Of a stretch of DNA of 64,000 bases, positions 1 through 10,132 are shown one piece after another. Position numbers and translations under genes: made by a program. Position 1 is the first letter of the stretch; each line of letters begins with the position of its first letter. The stretch is taken from NCBI GenBank assembly GCA_012064385.1, contig QRDG01002503.1:218308-282307 (forward strand), given 5' to 3'. Under the pieces are notes generated by a model. That model searched no databases, was not told the origin of the DNA, and worked only from the letters and a program-made list of their open reading frames with translations. The stretch is from Puccinellia tenuiflora. Lineage: Eukaryota > Streptophyta > Magnoliopsida > Poales > Poaceae.

Positions 1-46
1 TTCTAAGCCGATGATTAAAATGTTGTGACACTGTATGATTCAGGGA

Positions 47-113
47 GGAGCTAGTGAACCTTGTGATATGCACAAATAAACATTTTGTGCATCCTACTTG
101 GTTCACTTGCTCC
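47..113. other. Foldback 1 (30-nt arms, 7-nt loop)
   Basis: Bases 47-76 and 84-113 are inverse complements at 24 of 30 positions, with a 7-nt loop. The size and pairing fit a plant small-RNA precursor. No transcription evidence can be seen from sequence, and the strand is undetermined. Confidence 0.6.
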
Positions 114-236
114 GTCTTTGAAATGTGTGTCCAATTTAAATATGTATGAGGCACAAATCCGAAATCATTTTGTTTTTTCTCTCTCTTTCCGAATGCCGAT
201 GATTAAAATGTTGTGGCACACTATGTGATTCAGGGA

Positions 237-304
237 GGTGCTAGCGGACCTTGTGATATGCACAAATAAATATCTTGTGCATACTCTTACTTGGTCCGCT
301 TGCC
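237..304. other. Foldback 2, co-varied relative of foldback 1
   Basis: The 5' arm is 237-266 and the 3' arm about 275-304. AGCGGACC pairs with GGTCCGCT, and ATGCACAA with TTGTGCAT. In foldback 1 the equivalent blocks are AGTGAACC and GGTTCACT, so two substitutions in one arm are matched in the other. Confidence 0.6.
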
Positions 305-418
305 CGGCCCGTTCCTGATCAATGTGTGTCGAATCAATGTATGAGGCATAAACTCGAATCATTTTGTTTCTTCTCTATGAATTGACAAAGCCGATGATTT
401 AAACTATGCCATGGTAAA

Positions 419-504
419 GGCAAGGAGAGTGTCTACAAAGCCTTGTAGTATATACAATTGGAGTGTTTGTATTAATACATGGTCTTGTAGACACTCTTTT
501 TGCC
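419..504. other. Foldback 3 (24-nt arms)
   Basis: Bases 419-442 and 481-504 are inverse complements at 20 of 24 positions around AGAGTGTCTACAA / TTGTAGACACTCT, with a loop of about 38 nt. The arms share no sequence with foldbacks 1 and 2 although the module context is shared. Confidence 0.6.
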
Positions 505-615
505 TTGTTTTGCACGGCAATGATATATGAGGCTTTCCATTTTTAACTTCTCGCATTTCGTAAATTTTAATATTACTTTTGTAACAAAATTTTGACTTAG
601 GCATTTTTTACTTAG

Positions 616-1014
616 GTGTTCTCGGCGACGATGTCCATGTTGGACCAGAGGAGCGATGTGCGGGACTGGGCTCCACCGGGCTGGTACTGGGAGGTGCTAC
701 CTTCCGGGACGTGCAGCTTGGTGAGGAATCCGGGTGACGTCGTCGACCCGGATCTTCTGTGGTGGCAATCGCGTGGGCCACGCTCGGTGCAGAGGGATCC
801 GGCCCCCGAGGAGGTGGTACGTCGCCGTATCAGGGAGGAGGATGAGCACGTCCGTCGCTACATGTATCTATTGGATAGGCAGTATGACAGTAGGTGGTCG
901 TTTCTTCAGAGGTTTCCTTCTCACGCGAGCTATGACCCTGTGAGGGTTCCTTCTCTTTGGATGCGCAGCGCCGGCGGCTCAGCACCCCGCGGCTTAGGAA
1001 CTGGTCGAAGTTAG
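616..1014 (+). CDS. Uncharacterised 132-aa ORF inside the CACTA element
   Basis: An open frame of 132 codons. The N-terminal half is tryptophan-rich (WAPPGWYWEVLPSG about residues 18-31, DLLWWQSRG about 46-54). An Arg/Glu-rich helical stretch follows (residues about 64-85), then a YMYLLDRQYDSRW block. No signal peptide or membrane segment is apparent. I do not recognise a functional domain. The regular composition and the position between the hairpin array and the subterminal repeats suggest a transposon-associated ORF rather than a host gene. The upstream in-frame context is within the hairpin modules, and no intron is evident. It could be the last exon of a longer transposon gene whose first part is outside the window. 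Confidence 0.45.
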   Translation: MFSATMSMLDQRSDVRDWAPPGWYWEVLPSGTCSLVRNPGDVVDPDLLWWQSRGPRSVQRDPAPEEVVRRRIREEDEHVRRYMYLLDRQYDSRWSFLQRFPSHASYDPVRVPSLWMRSAGGSAPRGLGTGRS

Positions 1015-1224
1015 TTTCAGAGCTTCATGTATTAGCTAGCTAGTGATATGCACAAATAGCCAAGTAGATGGACTTGGTTGTATGCTACTTATACTGTTTT
1101 GGAAATTGTGTATTTGTACTGGTTTGTCAAATATTTCTCTATATATACTACTGGAATATGAATTTTGCTGTATATATATTGCTGTAATACATTTCTGCTT
1201 TTATTTTAAAAGCAGAAATATATA

Positions 1225-1437
1225 TTACTGGCGAACAGGTTCTTGTTCGCCAGTGGTAAGGGTCAATCGCTGGCGAACATATAACTGGTTCGCTAGTGGT
1301 ATCTCACTTACCGCTGGCGAACATGATGTTCGCCAGTGGTAAGCTGTTACCACTTGCGATACTACCACTGGCGAACCACCAGTTCGCCAGCGGTAGCCGA
1401 ATTTGGTTCACCAGTGGTAGGCTTTTTCCTACTAGTG
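1225..1437. repeat. CACTA subterminal inverted-repeat array
   Basis: Repeated CTGGCGAAC and GTTCGCCAGTGGTA units in both orientations, for example near 1226-1256, 1269-1275, 1313-1340 and 1368-1392. Such arrays bind the element-encoded TNPA-like protein in the En/Spm system (family knowledge). Confidence 0.75.
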
Positions 1438-2141
1438 CTTGAGCAACATCATATCCATTACACATAGAGAAACATCATGTATTCAACTATACTAACAAAG
1501 CTCATGATCACAACGAAGATCACATCATGGGAGAGAGAGATAACCACATATCTACTTGTATAAGCCTCATCCCCGGTGAGGGACTACTCCCTCCTCATCG
1601 CGGGAAGCAGCGGCGTTGATGGAGATGGCCCCGGCGGTCGATCCCCGTCCCAGCAGGGAGCCGGAACAGGACCTTCTGAACCCCCAAAACTTGTCAGCGA
1701 GGGCGGCGGAGCTCTGTATCGTATTTGGGAAAATCCTTCAGGGGTTAGGGTTTTTCGTCGGGGGTGATTTATAGGCCAAAGGGCGTCGCGAGGGGGTCTG
1801 CGAGGGGCACAGTCGGGCGACGGCCGCGACCCTCCTCTCACCCGCGGGTGGGACCCACCCCTGGGCTGTGGGTCCCTCTCGGGGTCGCCCTTCTGGCTCC
1901 GGTCCTTATTTCTTCAATAAAAAATCGTCGTAAATTTTCGTCCAATTCCGAGAATATTTCCAGAAGTAACTTTCTGCAACAAAAACAGGACAAAAACAGG
2001 GAACTGGCACTGGGCATCTTGTTAATAGGTTAGTCTGACAAAATGCATAAAAATGATGTAATATGATATTAAAAACATGTGACAACATCACAAAACTAGC
2101 ATGGATCAATCAAAAATTATAGATACGTTTGACACGTATCA
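1438..2141 (-). mobile_element. Gypsy element D, 3' LTR (truncated by CACTA)
   Basis: Minus-strand LTR. It begins at 2141 with TGATACGTGTC (reverse complement of GACACGTATCA, 2131-2141), preceded on the minus strand by a G-rich polypurine stretch (complement of CATCCCCAAGCTT, from 2143). The 704 bp retained run to the CACTA boundary; the rest lies beyond it. The body has a GC-rich promoter/leader part (about 1570-1890), typical of long Triticeae gypsy LTRs. Confidence 0.7.
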
Positions 2142-5100
2142 ACATCCCCAAGCTTAACTCCTACTCCTCCTCGAGTAGGTAAGTGATAACAAAATAATTT
2201 TTGATGAGACATGCAACCAACACAATCATGATCAAGATAATAATGTAAAGCATAGGACGTGAATGAAGTGATACAACACATTTGTCTATAGTTGATAGCA
2301 AGAAAGCAATGAATAACCAAGTTGAATCATTAAAGCAAAACCTTTCATAAATAGTATGTTAAAGACACGAAAGCAATGTGATCCACATATTTGATTAATT
2401 CACAAAGGTAATAGTTCCATGGAAAAATTGTTTGAGAATCAAAACAAAGAAGATGTAAGTTTTAGCAAAAAGCTTCAACTTCCAATGGTAAAGTCAATAT
2501 AAAGATTCATGTTTAATCTGACGATGCAATATGATCAATGATACCTAGGGTCAATGCTAGATGTTTGCTTTGGTGGAGATAGAAGGAAGAGGAAAACTGA
2601 CTCAACATTAAAAGTAAAAGAAAGGCCCTTCGCAGAGGGAAGCAGGGATTAGTCATGTGCTAGAGCTTCTTATTTTTTATGAAACAAAAGTAAAACAATT
2701 TTGAGACATGCGTGCTTTCGTCAACGACTTCACAACAGAGAAGCTATCTAGTCCCCCATAACAAGCAAGGCTTTTAGACTTGTGAGAGCAGCTGGTTTTT
2801 AGAGGAGCGGGTACGCTCCTCTTTCTCCTTGGTTTCACCACTGTCCAATGTTTTGAGCTGATTTCTTAGATTTTCATTGTGCGGAGGAGAATGGTGAGTT
2901 ATATTTATATTTTTGCTTAAGCTGCTCCTGGGTTGATTCAAGTGAAGACGTAATCCATCGACACCGGGTGAAAGGGGAGAAATGACCTTGCTCGTCACGA
3001 GTTATATCTAGCTCTCCACTGCTCCCTCATGAGCTTAAAAACAGAGGCATAAAAAGGAGTATTTTGAATTTTTAAAGATAGCACATGACAAATTTACTTG
3101 GAATGGAAGGAAATACCATGCATAGGTAGATATGGTGGACTCAGCTGGCAAGATAGTTTGGCTTTGGGATTTGGATGCACGAGTGAACCATACACTTAGT
3201 ATGATTTTTTGGGCTTAGGAAAGAAGTTAATTGAATCAAACATATAAAATTAACCAGTAACAGATTAGCATAAGACATTTATCAATCATAACCATAAGAG
3301 CTCCACACTGTCTCCAATGTTGACCAAACAATTCTTTTGATGGAAAGTTTAGCTTAAATAATTAACAACTACGAAACTCCACACAGTTTCAAGTTTTTAA
3401 CAGTGTTTCTTTACTAATCAATTCCACTCAAATAACCACCAAGTTTAAGAATTCATCCTAATATCTCAAAACAAATGAGAAGTATCAAGTATCCACACAA
3501 TGATCTACGATACTATGCAGGCTTTTCATTTCATTCCAATATCACATGAATAGCATTTTGTCCCTTTGACAATTCAAGCAATTTACCAATAACAACTGTC
3601 CAACAAATATAACTGAACAACATGAGAGTTTAACAACAACTACTAGCAGCCCTAAATAAGATAAAAACTAAAAGCGAGAGCTTACTAACAAACAAACAGT
3701 AGCTAAGAATACTCAACAAAATATAAGCGAAGCACAGGAGTATTCAAACGAAAAAGCGAAGCGTGTCTCTCTCCCACACAAACAAAGCAAGGATCCAACA
3801 AGCATATGACCAGCAAACAAACAAACAAACAAAACTTAAAGTAAAAAGACGCTCCAAGCATAGCACATAATATGTAAAGTGATAAAAACTTAGTTCAACA
3901 AAGACGACCTAATGATAGTCGATGAAGAAGAGGGGATGCCTTGGGCATCCCCAAGCTTTGACGCTTGATGGTTCTTGATATTTAGAGGGGGTTCCATCGG
4001 GGCATCTCCAAGCTTGAGCTTTGATCCATCTTCAATTTCTTCATGTTCCTCTCCGTTGGAACTTAAAAACTCCCTTCACACAAAACTTCTCATAAACTGA
4101 TTAGAGGGTTAGTGCTCACAAATTAAAAATGCACATGTGTTCTACTCAAGGAAAATTGCAAACAACTTTATTAGGAATTAGTTACTGTTTACTAAGCTTC
4201 AATGTGGCACTCCACCCCTAGAGTATCACATCTGACGATAGTAAAGAGACGAATACAAAATAAAAGCAGAATCTGTCAAAATCTGAACAGTCTGTAAAGA
4301 TCGAATTTTAGAGGCCCTTTTGTAGCTCAAATAAGAAAAGTCAAAACTAACAAAAGATAGATAAAAGTATCAGGATTGTTGTCTAACAATTTCAGAAAAA
4401 GATAAAATTCAGAGTTTTTTGTTTTTTGAACAGTGAAGGACAAAGATCTGTTTCTGGACAGCAAAACAATACCTCGCACTTTCAATGCATTGGAGGCTAA
4501 ACTTGGCACAAAAACCAAAAGAATAAAATACAATGAAGTTGCTACAGAGGCAACAACTTCAAGACTCAAGAAAAGCAAAAAGCAAACTGAAAGTAAAAGA
4601 TGGGTTGTCTCCCAACAAGTGCTTTTCTTTTAAGCCTTTTAGCTAGGCATGATAATTTTAATGATGCTCTCATAAGAATAAGAGTTGGGACGCAAAAGAG
4701 AGCATCATGAATCAAATATGAAACACATTTAAGTCTAACTCTCTTTCTATGCATAGGTATATTGTAATAAAATAAATCATTGGAGCATAAAGCATTAAGC
4801 ATAGGTAGGCAAAGCAAGTGCAACATTAAAACAATCAACATAAAGAGAGGAAACTTCATAAGATGAAAATTTATATAACCACGCTTCCCTCTCTTATAAT
4901 AACTTCCAGTAGAATCATAATAAAACTCAATAACATAACCATCACATAAAGCATTTTTCTCATGATTCACATGCATAAAAGTATTATCATTACTCTCCAC
5001 ATAAGTAAAATCTTTCTCATTAGTAACAGTGGGAGTAAAACTATCATAGCCATCATTGTAATCATCATAAATAGGAGGCATATCATAATCATAATAAACT

Positions 5101-5421
5101 TTTTCCTCAATAGTAGGTGGACTGAAAGTATCACATTCATCATAATAATCATCATATATAGGAGGCATAGTATCATCAAAGCAAATTTCCTCCTTCAAGC
5201 TTGGGGGACTTAAAAGATCGTATTCATCAAAACCGGCATCCCCAAGCTTGCAATTTTTCATAGCATTAGCAACAATGGCATTCAAAGAAATCATACTAAT
5301 AACATTGCTACTAGGATGTTTGTTATGCAAATAAAGTTCCATAGGTTTTTTAATTTTCTCTTCAAAAGCATCATGACCAATTTCAAGATAAATTTTATAA
5401 AGCTCTCTAATTTTTTGATGT
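2142..5421 (-). mobile_element. Gypsy element D, internal region (3' part)
   Basis: Internal DNA of the outer minus-strand gypsy, interrupted at 5421/5422 by gypsy A and resumed at 29012. Apart from the truncated frame at 4566-5429 it is AT-rich, stop-filled and non-coding. No gag, reverse transcriptase or integrase is recognisable. Total retained interior is about 3.4 kb, so D is a non-autonomous or deleted copy. The tRNA-Asp-type primer site (29104-29121) is characteristic of the Athila/Tat branch. Confidence 0.65.
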
Positions 5422-5429
5422 TGTAACAT
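4566..5429 (-). pseudogene. Truncated Athila-type internal ORF, acidic tandem motifs
   Basis: A 287-codon minus-strand open frame. Residues about 30-40 read MELYLHNKHPS. Two acidic repeats containing MPPIYDDY follow (about residues 88-95 and 117-124), separated by SPPTIEE-like linkers. The C-terminal half is hydrophobic and cysteine-rich, then basic (RALVGRQ-like ending with LKRKALVGRQPIFYF). This architecture recurs in Triticeae Athila-like elements as an accessory frame of unknown function. The apparent first codons (MLQH) come from the LTR start of gypsy A, so the true N-terminus was cut off by that insertion; the remainder, if any, lies beyond 29012. It is not a host gene. Confidence 0.6.
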
Positions 5430-8260
5430 CCCAAGATTTTCAAATTTTTGAAAATTCAGAAAGATAAAAACTTTTGAAAATTATAATTATTTTGATTTGA
5501 AAATCTAAAATCATGCATGCATCATCTTTTTGCCATGTTTGCATTTAAAATTTCCAAAGTTGGAATTTTAATTCCATTTTTAAACCCTATTTGAGAAAAT
5601 GAAATAAAAGGGGCCTATTATGCCCTATATAATATTTTGTTTATATGATTTTATTTGATGGTCAAAATTAGTGTCAAAATATTATATTTTAAATAAGCTT
5701 TCCAAAAAGTATTTTTTTCAAATTTTCGGCAAAGTTTTAAGTTAGTTTTGAATCTGTTTTTGAAAACAGAAAATTGAAAAGTGCTTTGTCAAAAAAATAG
5801 GAAAAGGCCAAAGGGGCCGAGTCGGCCCGAAAGCCACCCCAGCCGCGGCCCGGTACCCCTTCGCGTGCCCCTCTCGCTGACACCGCAGCCCCACCTGTCA
5901 GCACCAACAACCACCTCAGCACGTTGTCTTCCTCCCCCAAATCACGCGCGCATCCATGGCAACCCGATAGCCGGCGATCCCCTCATCAATCCGAGCCATA
6001 AAGGCCAAGATTGACGCGGCCATCCCCTCCTACAAATAGCCCTCGTCGCCCTCTCTCATTTGCCCCAAACCCTAGCCCCTAAGACGCCCCAAGGCCGTCG
6101 AAATCGACCGCCGGAGCCCGCACTGCCGCGCCGCCTTTCTTCTTCTTCCGGTGAGCTCCGACGACCCCGCACCTGCCCATCGCTCCCTCTCTTCTCTTTT
6201 CAGCCATGTGCATCGTTTTGACACGGTCCCGTGTTTTCTATCGCCCTAGATCCAGCCATTCATCGTCGACTGAAGCAACCCGTCGCCGTCTTCAGCTCCA
6301 GCGAGGGATTACCGGAGCACCAGGACGCGCCCCAGCTCTCCACCTCGCCACCGAACTCGCCTCGACATGCCGCACCTCGCCATCGTCTCCTTCATCTCCG
6401 AGGACCACCGGAGCGCCAACACCCTCGACGCTCGAGCCGTCGCCGCCACGCCCTGGCCTTCTCCGATAGCCCTCCGCCACGTAGGTAAAACCCTAGCTCT
6501 ATGGCCGTTAAATCTATTTTGGACGGCCAAGATTAGATGTAATTAAACGAACCAGTACGGTCCAGTCAACGTGCACAGTCATCACATAGTCAGCACCCCC
6601 AGCCAATCCGAAGCCGCCATGTCACCCAGCCTTTTCTGGATTTATTTCCGAGTAGATTTTAATTTGCAGTTTTGCAAAAAAGCCCCTAGAACTTAGATCT
6701 GTCATATCTTTTTAACCACATATCCAAATTTTACAAACTTTATATCAGTGGAAAGCCCTTGACCTATAGAATCATTTGGCACTGTTAGATTTCAAATTTT
6801 GTTAGTTTCTATTTATTCAAATTTCAAATGTGTTGGTTGAGTAAATTTTGCATAACTTTCGTTTAAAAATAGCTTTTTGAGTGAATCCACTTAATATAGT
6901 TTTGTTTAAAAGCCCTCTTTCCAGTAGAGCCTTTCTCTATTTTTATAAAAATATTTTGTAGCATTGTCCTATTTATTTGTTTTGTATGCCCTTTTTGGGA
7001 ATTTAAAAATAGTTTATTTATTCCTAAAATTGCATTTTTGGGTCTTTTGACATCATGCATACTTGCAAAAATATAAAACATAGTTGAATTAATAATTGTG
7101 ATTTAAAACTCATGCATATCATGTATTTTGTGTGATCATATTGCTTGTATATTTATTGCGTGCCTTGTGTGAGTTGTTTAGATTATTCGGAGAGTCTGGA
7201 GAACGTTTGCAATTGTTGCACCTGCAACTCCTGCCAAGGCAACTGATGCTCACACATAAATTCCTAAGTATTTTATTTTTCTAAGTAGAATTGCATGTCA
7301 GGTTTTATTACTATGCTATGCTAGACATGTTTAGTATTACTCCAAATATTCCTAAGTGTCTAGTACCTATATGATAACTTAGTAGATATTAGCGATGCTA
7401 TGCTGAAAATGTTTTATAAAAGTAATGAGTTGAAAATCCTACTAAGTTAATGAAACACCTGGGTGGACGTGGCATTGTGGATGGAGGTTGAAAGTTGAGT
7501 GGCTGCTCTGGCTCATTTAAGTGAGTGCACCTGGGTTAGACTCAGGCTCATTTAGATGAGTGAACCAGGAGTACGGGCACTTGTGGATTGCCACCTAGGG
7601 ACAAAGAGATTGAAGTTGCTCCAAGTGAAAGATTACTTTTTGTGCAGCCACTAGTCATATGGGCTCTGGCTTGACTAAGTATGTTGCGTGGAACTGGCCC
7701 GGCTTGACAAGCAGATGCAGTGGATGTAGGTGGGAACGGGTCAAGACGGCATGGGTCGGGGAAATGCTTCTGAAAGGTCTCGTATCAATCTTCTCCTTTC
7801 CTTTTCACTTCAAGAAGGTCAAGGTCAGAATGGGTTGATTGAGTCTTGTGGTGAAAGTGTACAACCTCTGCAGAATGTCAAACTAAGTACTTAGCCGTGT
7901 CCCCGGTTACGGACAATTTTGAGTATCGGAGCAAGGACGTCAACAAGAGATCTCATCATTCCAATTTCTTAAGTAAAAATTTATTGAACTTGTGTGTGGA
8001 GAATTTTCCTGGATATGTTCCATGGAATGATCTCATAACTTTTTGAAAAGAAAAGTGTTGGTAAATATAGGATAAAGTTGGCTTTAAGCAAAAATAGCCT
8101 TGAACTACACCAGCCATATATGCATATAGTTAATAGAAGTTTTTGCCTTTTCAGTCCACAAGTATCACTTACCAGATCCATACAAATGGTTCTGACCAAT
8201 TTTTGGCTGCAACGCTTTTACTGTTGCAGGTTGTTCCGACGATGAGTGAGGATTCGTTTA
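5422..8260 (+). repeat. Gypsy A 5' LTR, first part
   Basis: AT-rich start, then a GC-rich block (about 5810-6480) with a CTACAAATAG TATA-like site at 6030-6039, then AT-rich DNA. A splice-donor-like GGTAAAA (GT at 6485-6486) and an acceptor-like TTGCAG (AG at 8228-8229) bracket the AT-rich part. The LTR is split by the copia insertion after GTTTA (8256-8260) and resumes at 21687. Compared with the 3' LTR it lacks about 46 bp near 5845. Confidence 0.85.
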
Positions 8261-10119
8261 TGATGGGGTCGTAGCATAGAAAACAAAAAATTTCCTACGC
8301 AACAGGCGGAATAAACCCCAAGGATCTAGACCTACTAGATGGAGGTAGCGAAGACGAGATCCAATCTCTTACCCTTGAAGATCAACAAACGCGTTTTGTC
8401 GGTGCAGGGGTTGGCTAGTCGATCCCCGCAACTAGACTCATCTAGTCGCGAGGAGATGTATTTCCTCGAAGTCCAATCCGACGAAGTGCCACAAGGGGTA
8501 GCACCTCCGCGGTATCCACACGTACGGCTCGATGTAGATCTCCTCCTTCTTGATCCCGCAAGCAAGGTGGAGATGGCTAGATGGATCTCGGCACCACGAC
8601 GGTTGTGGTGGCGTTGATGATGTAGTCTCCACGAGCAGGGCTTCGCCAAGCCAAGCAAGAGGAGAGGGAGAGGAAGGCATGGTGCAGCAGCCCTACGGCT
8701 AGGGGTGGTGCAGCAAGAGAGGAGGTGTGTCTCGCGGCAGCCCTCCGGGAGGGGTGGCGCAAGTGGTGGAGGTGGAGGGAGAAGAGGGGGGCGGCTAGGG
8801 CAGCAAGGGAGAGGCACAAGTGTACCGCACCCCTCCCCTTGCCCCTCCTTATATAGGAGGCCAGGGGGGTGCGCCCCATCCCTTCCTAGGGCCGGCGGCT
8901 GGGGTGGCTTGGCCCCCAAGCCAGCCGCCCTAGGGTTAGGGTTTTGGTGGCCGGCCCCTTCCCTCTTGGGCCTCACGCATGGGCCCCTTGGGGCTGGGTG
9001 GTGCGGCTGGCCCTAGGCCAGCCCATCACCCTTTTATCCCATGTGGGCCCCATACTCCTATGGGCCCCACTTCTAGACTCCTCTAGAACCTTCTAGAATA
9101 TTCCGGAACTTTTCCGATACCTCCGGAAACCACTTTCCTTATATGAATCTTATTCTCCGGACCACTCCGGAACTCCTCGTGACGTCCGGGATCCTATCCG
9201 AGACTCCGAATCACCATTCGATCATTCCATCAATTATCTCATCGCTAACCCTAGCTACATCGGAGCGTTAAGTGTGTGACCCTACGGGTTCGAGAACATG
9301 CAGACATGATCATATCAATAATCAATAGCGGGACCGGGATGCCCATATTGACTCCTACATATTCAACGAAGTTCTTTATCGATTGAACCACGATGCCGGA
9401 GATTCTTAATCTCGTATACGATTCCCTTTGTCTCACCGATATTTAATTTGCCCGAGATTTGATCGTCGATATCTCCATATCTAGTTCTATCTCGTTACCT
9501 GGCAAATTCTCTTTACTCGTCCATAATATAGGATCACCGTGATTACCACTTAATCACATGGTTGCAACCTTTCCGATGCTATATTACCGAGAGGGCCCAG
9601 AGATATCTACTCCATCACATGGAGGGACAAATCCCACTCTTGATTCATGTCACCCAACAACCTACCATCGGAGATACCTGAAAGCCACCTTTATAATCAC
9701 CCAGTTACGAAGTGACGTTTGATGTCCACAAAGTATTCCTCCGGTAAACGGGAGTGACATAATCTCATGGTCTAAGGAAACTATACTTGGCATACTAAAA
9801 GTGTTGGCAATAAAACTGTTGTGACACGATCAATTGCAACTCTTTATTATTTGGGTCTTGTCCATCACATCATTACTCCTAATGATATGACTCCGTTATC
9901 AAGTGACTATAACAAGTCCATGGTTAGGAAACTCTAACCATCTCTTGACTAACGAACTAGTCCGGTAGAGGCTTACTAGGGACACCTGTTTGTTTATATT
10001 CCACACATGTATTATGTTTCCAATTAATACAATTATAGCATGGAGAATAAACTATTATCATAAACATGAATATGCTAATAAACAAATTTTATTATTGCCT
10101 CTAGGGCATATTCCCAACA
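8261..10119 (-). repeat. Copia 3' LTR (left copy)
   Basis: 1859 bp, TG...CA ends in both orientations. Minus-strand TATA box TATATAA at 8849-8855. ORFs across its GC-rich part on both strands are duplicated exactly in the other LTR and are not genes. Confidence 0.9.
8849..8855 (-). promoter_or_regulatory. TATA box of copia LTR (left copy)
   Basis: TATATAA on the minus strand within CCTCCTATATAAGGAGG, a small palindrome. It is repeated at 20411-20417 in the right-hand LTR, which is the 5' LTR and so the one that would drive the element's genomic transcript. Confidence 0.65.
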
Positions 10120-10132
10120 GTCTCCCACTTGC
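10120..10132 (-). other. Copia polypurine tract
   Basis: GCAAGTGGGAGAC on the minus strand, immediately upstream of the 3' LTR; the standard position for plus-strand DNA priming. Confidence 0.75.

Larger units (their letters stand above)
8..600. repeat. Three tandem ~190-bp hairpin-bearing modules
   Basis: Three consecutive modules start at about 8, 195 and 380. Each opens with CCGATGATT(A/T)AAA, contains a foldback and continues with a (G/A)TATGAGGC motif. Modules 1 and 2 also share an AATCATTTTGTT tail. Module 3 is more divergent and its foldback arms are unrelated in sequence. A decayed fourth trace (TAGTGATATGCACAAA) lies near 1041-1056, after the ORF. I do not recognise the family. It could be a small-RNA precursor cluster carried by the transposon or simply an old inverted repeat amplified in tandem. 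Confidence 0.7.
1..1437. mobile_element. CACTA (En/Spm) transposon, right-hand end only
   Basis: The right boundary is clear. The sequence ends in CCTACTAGTG at 1428-1437, the inverse complement of a CACTAGTAGG terminus, and is preceded by an array of inverted copies of a TGGCGAAC/GTTCGCCA motif. Terminal CACTA plus a subterminal array is diagnostic of the superfamily. The left end lies outside the window, so the target duplication (next three bases CTT) cannot be confirmed. No transposase is visible. The element carries a tandem hairpin array (8-600) and one ORF (616-1014). It interrupts the LTR of gypsy element D. Confidence 0.8.

Noticed and set aside
1..600. Assignment of the hairpins to a named microRNA family
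   Set aside because: Arms do not match any mature miRNA I can recall with certainty; naming would be a guess.
1225..1437. Regularly spaced repeats as a CRISPR-like array
   Set aside because: Units are inverted, irregularly spaced and lead to a CACTA terminus in a plant genome.
8335..8976. 213-codon minus-strand frame and overlapping frames on both strands
   Set aside because: They lie in the GC-rich part of a copia LTR and are repeated almost exactly at 19897-20442; open on both strands because of composition.
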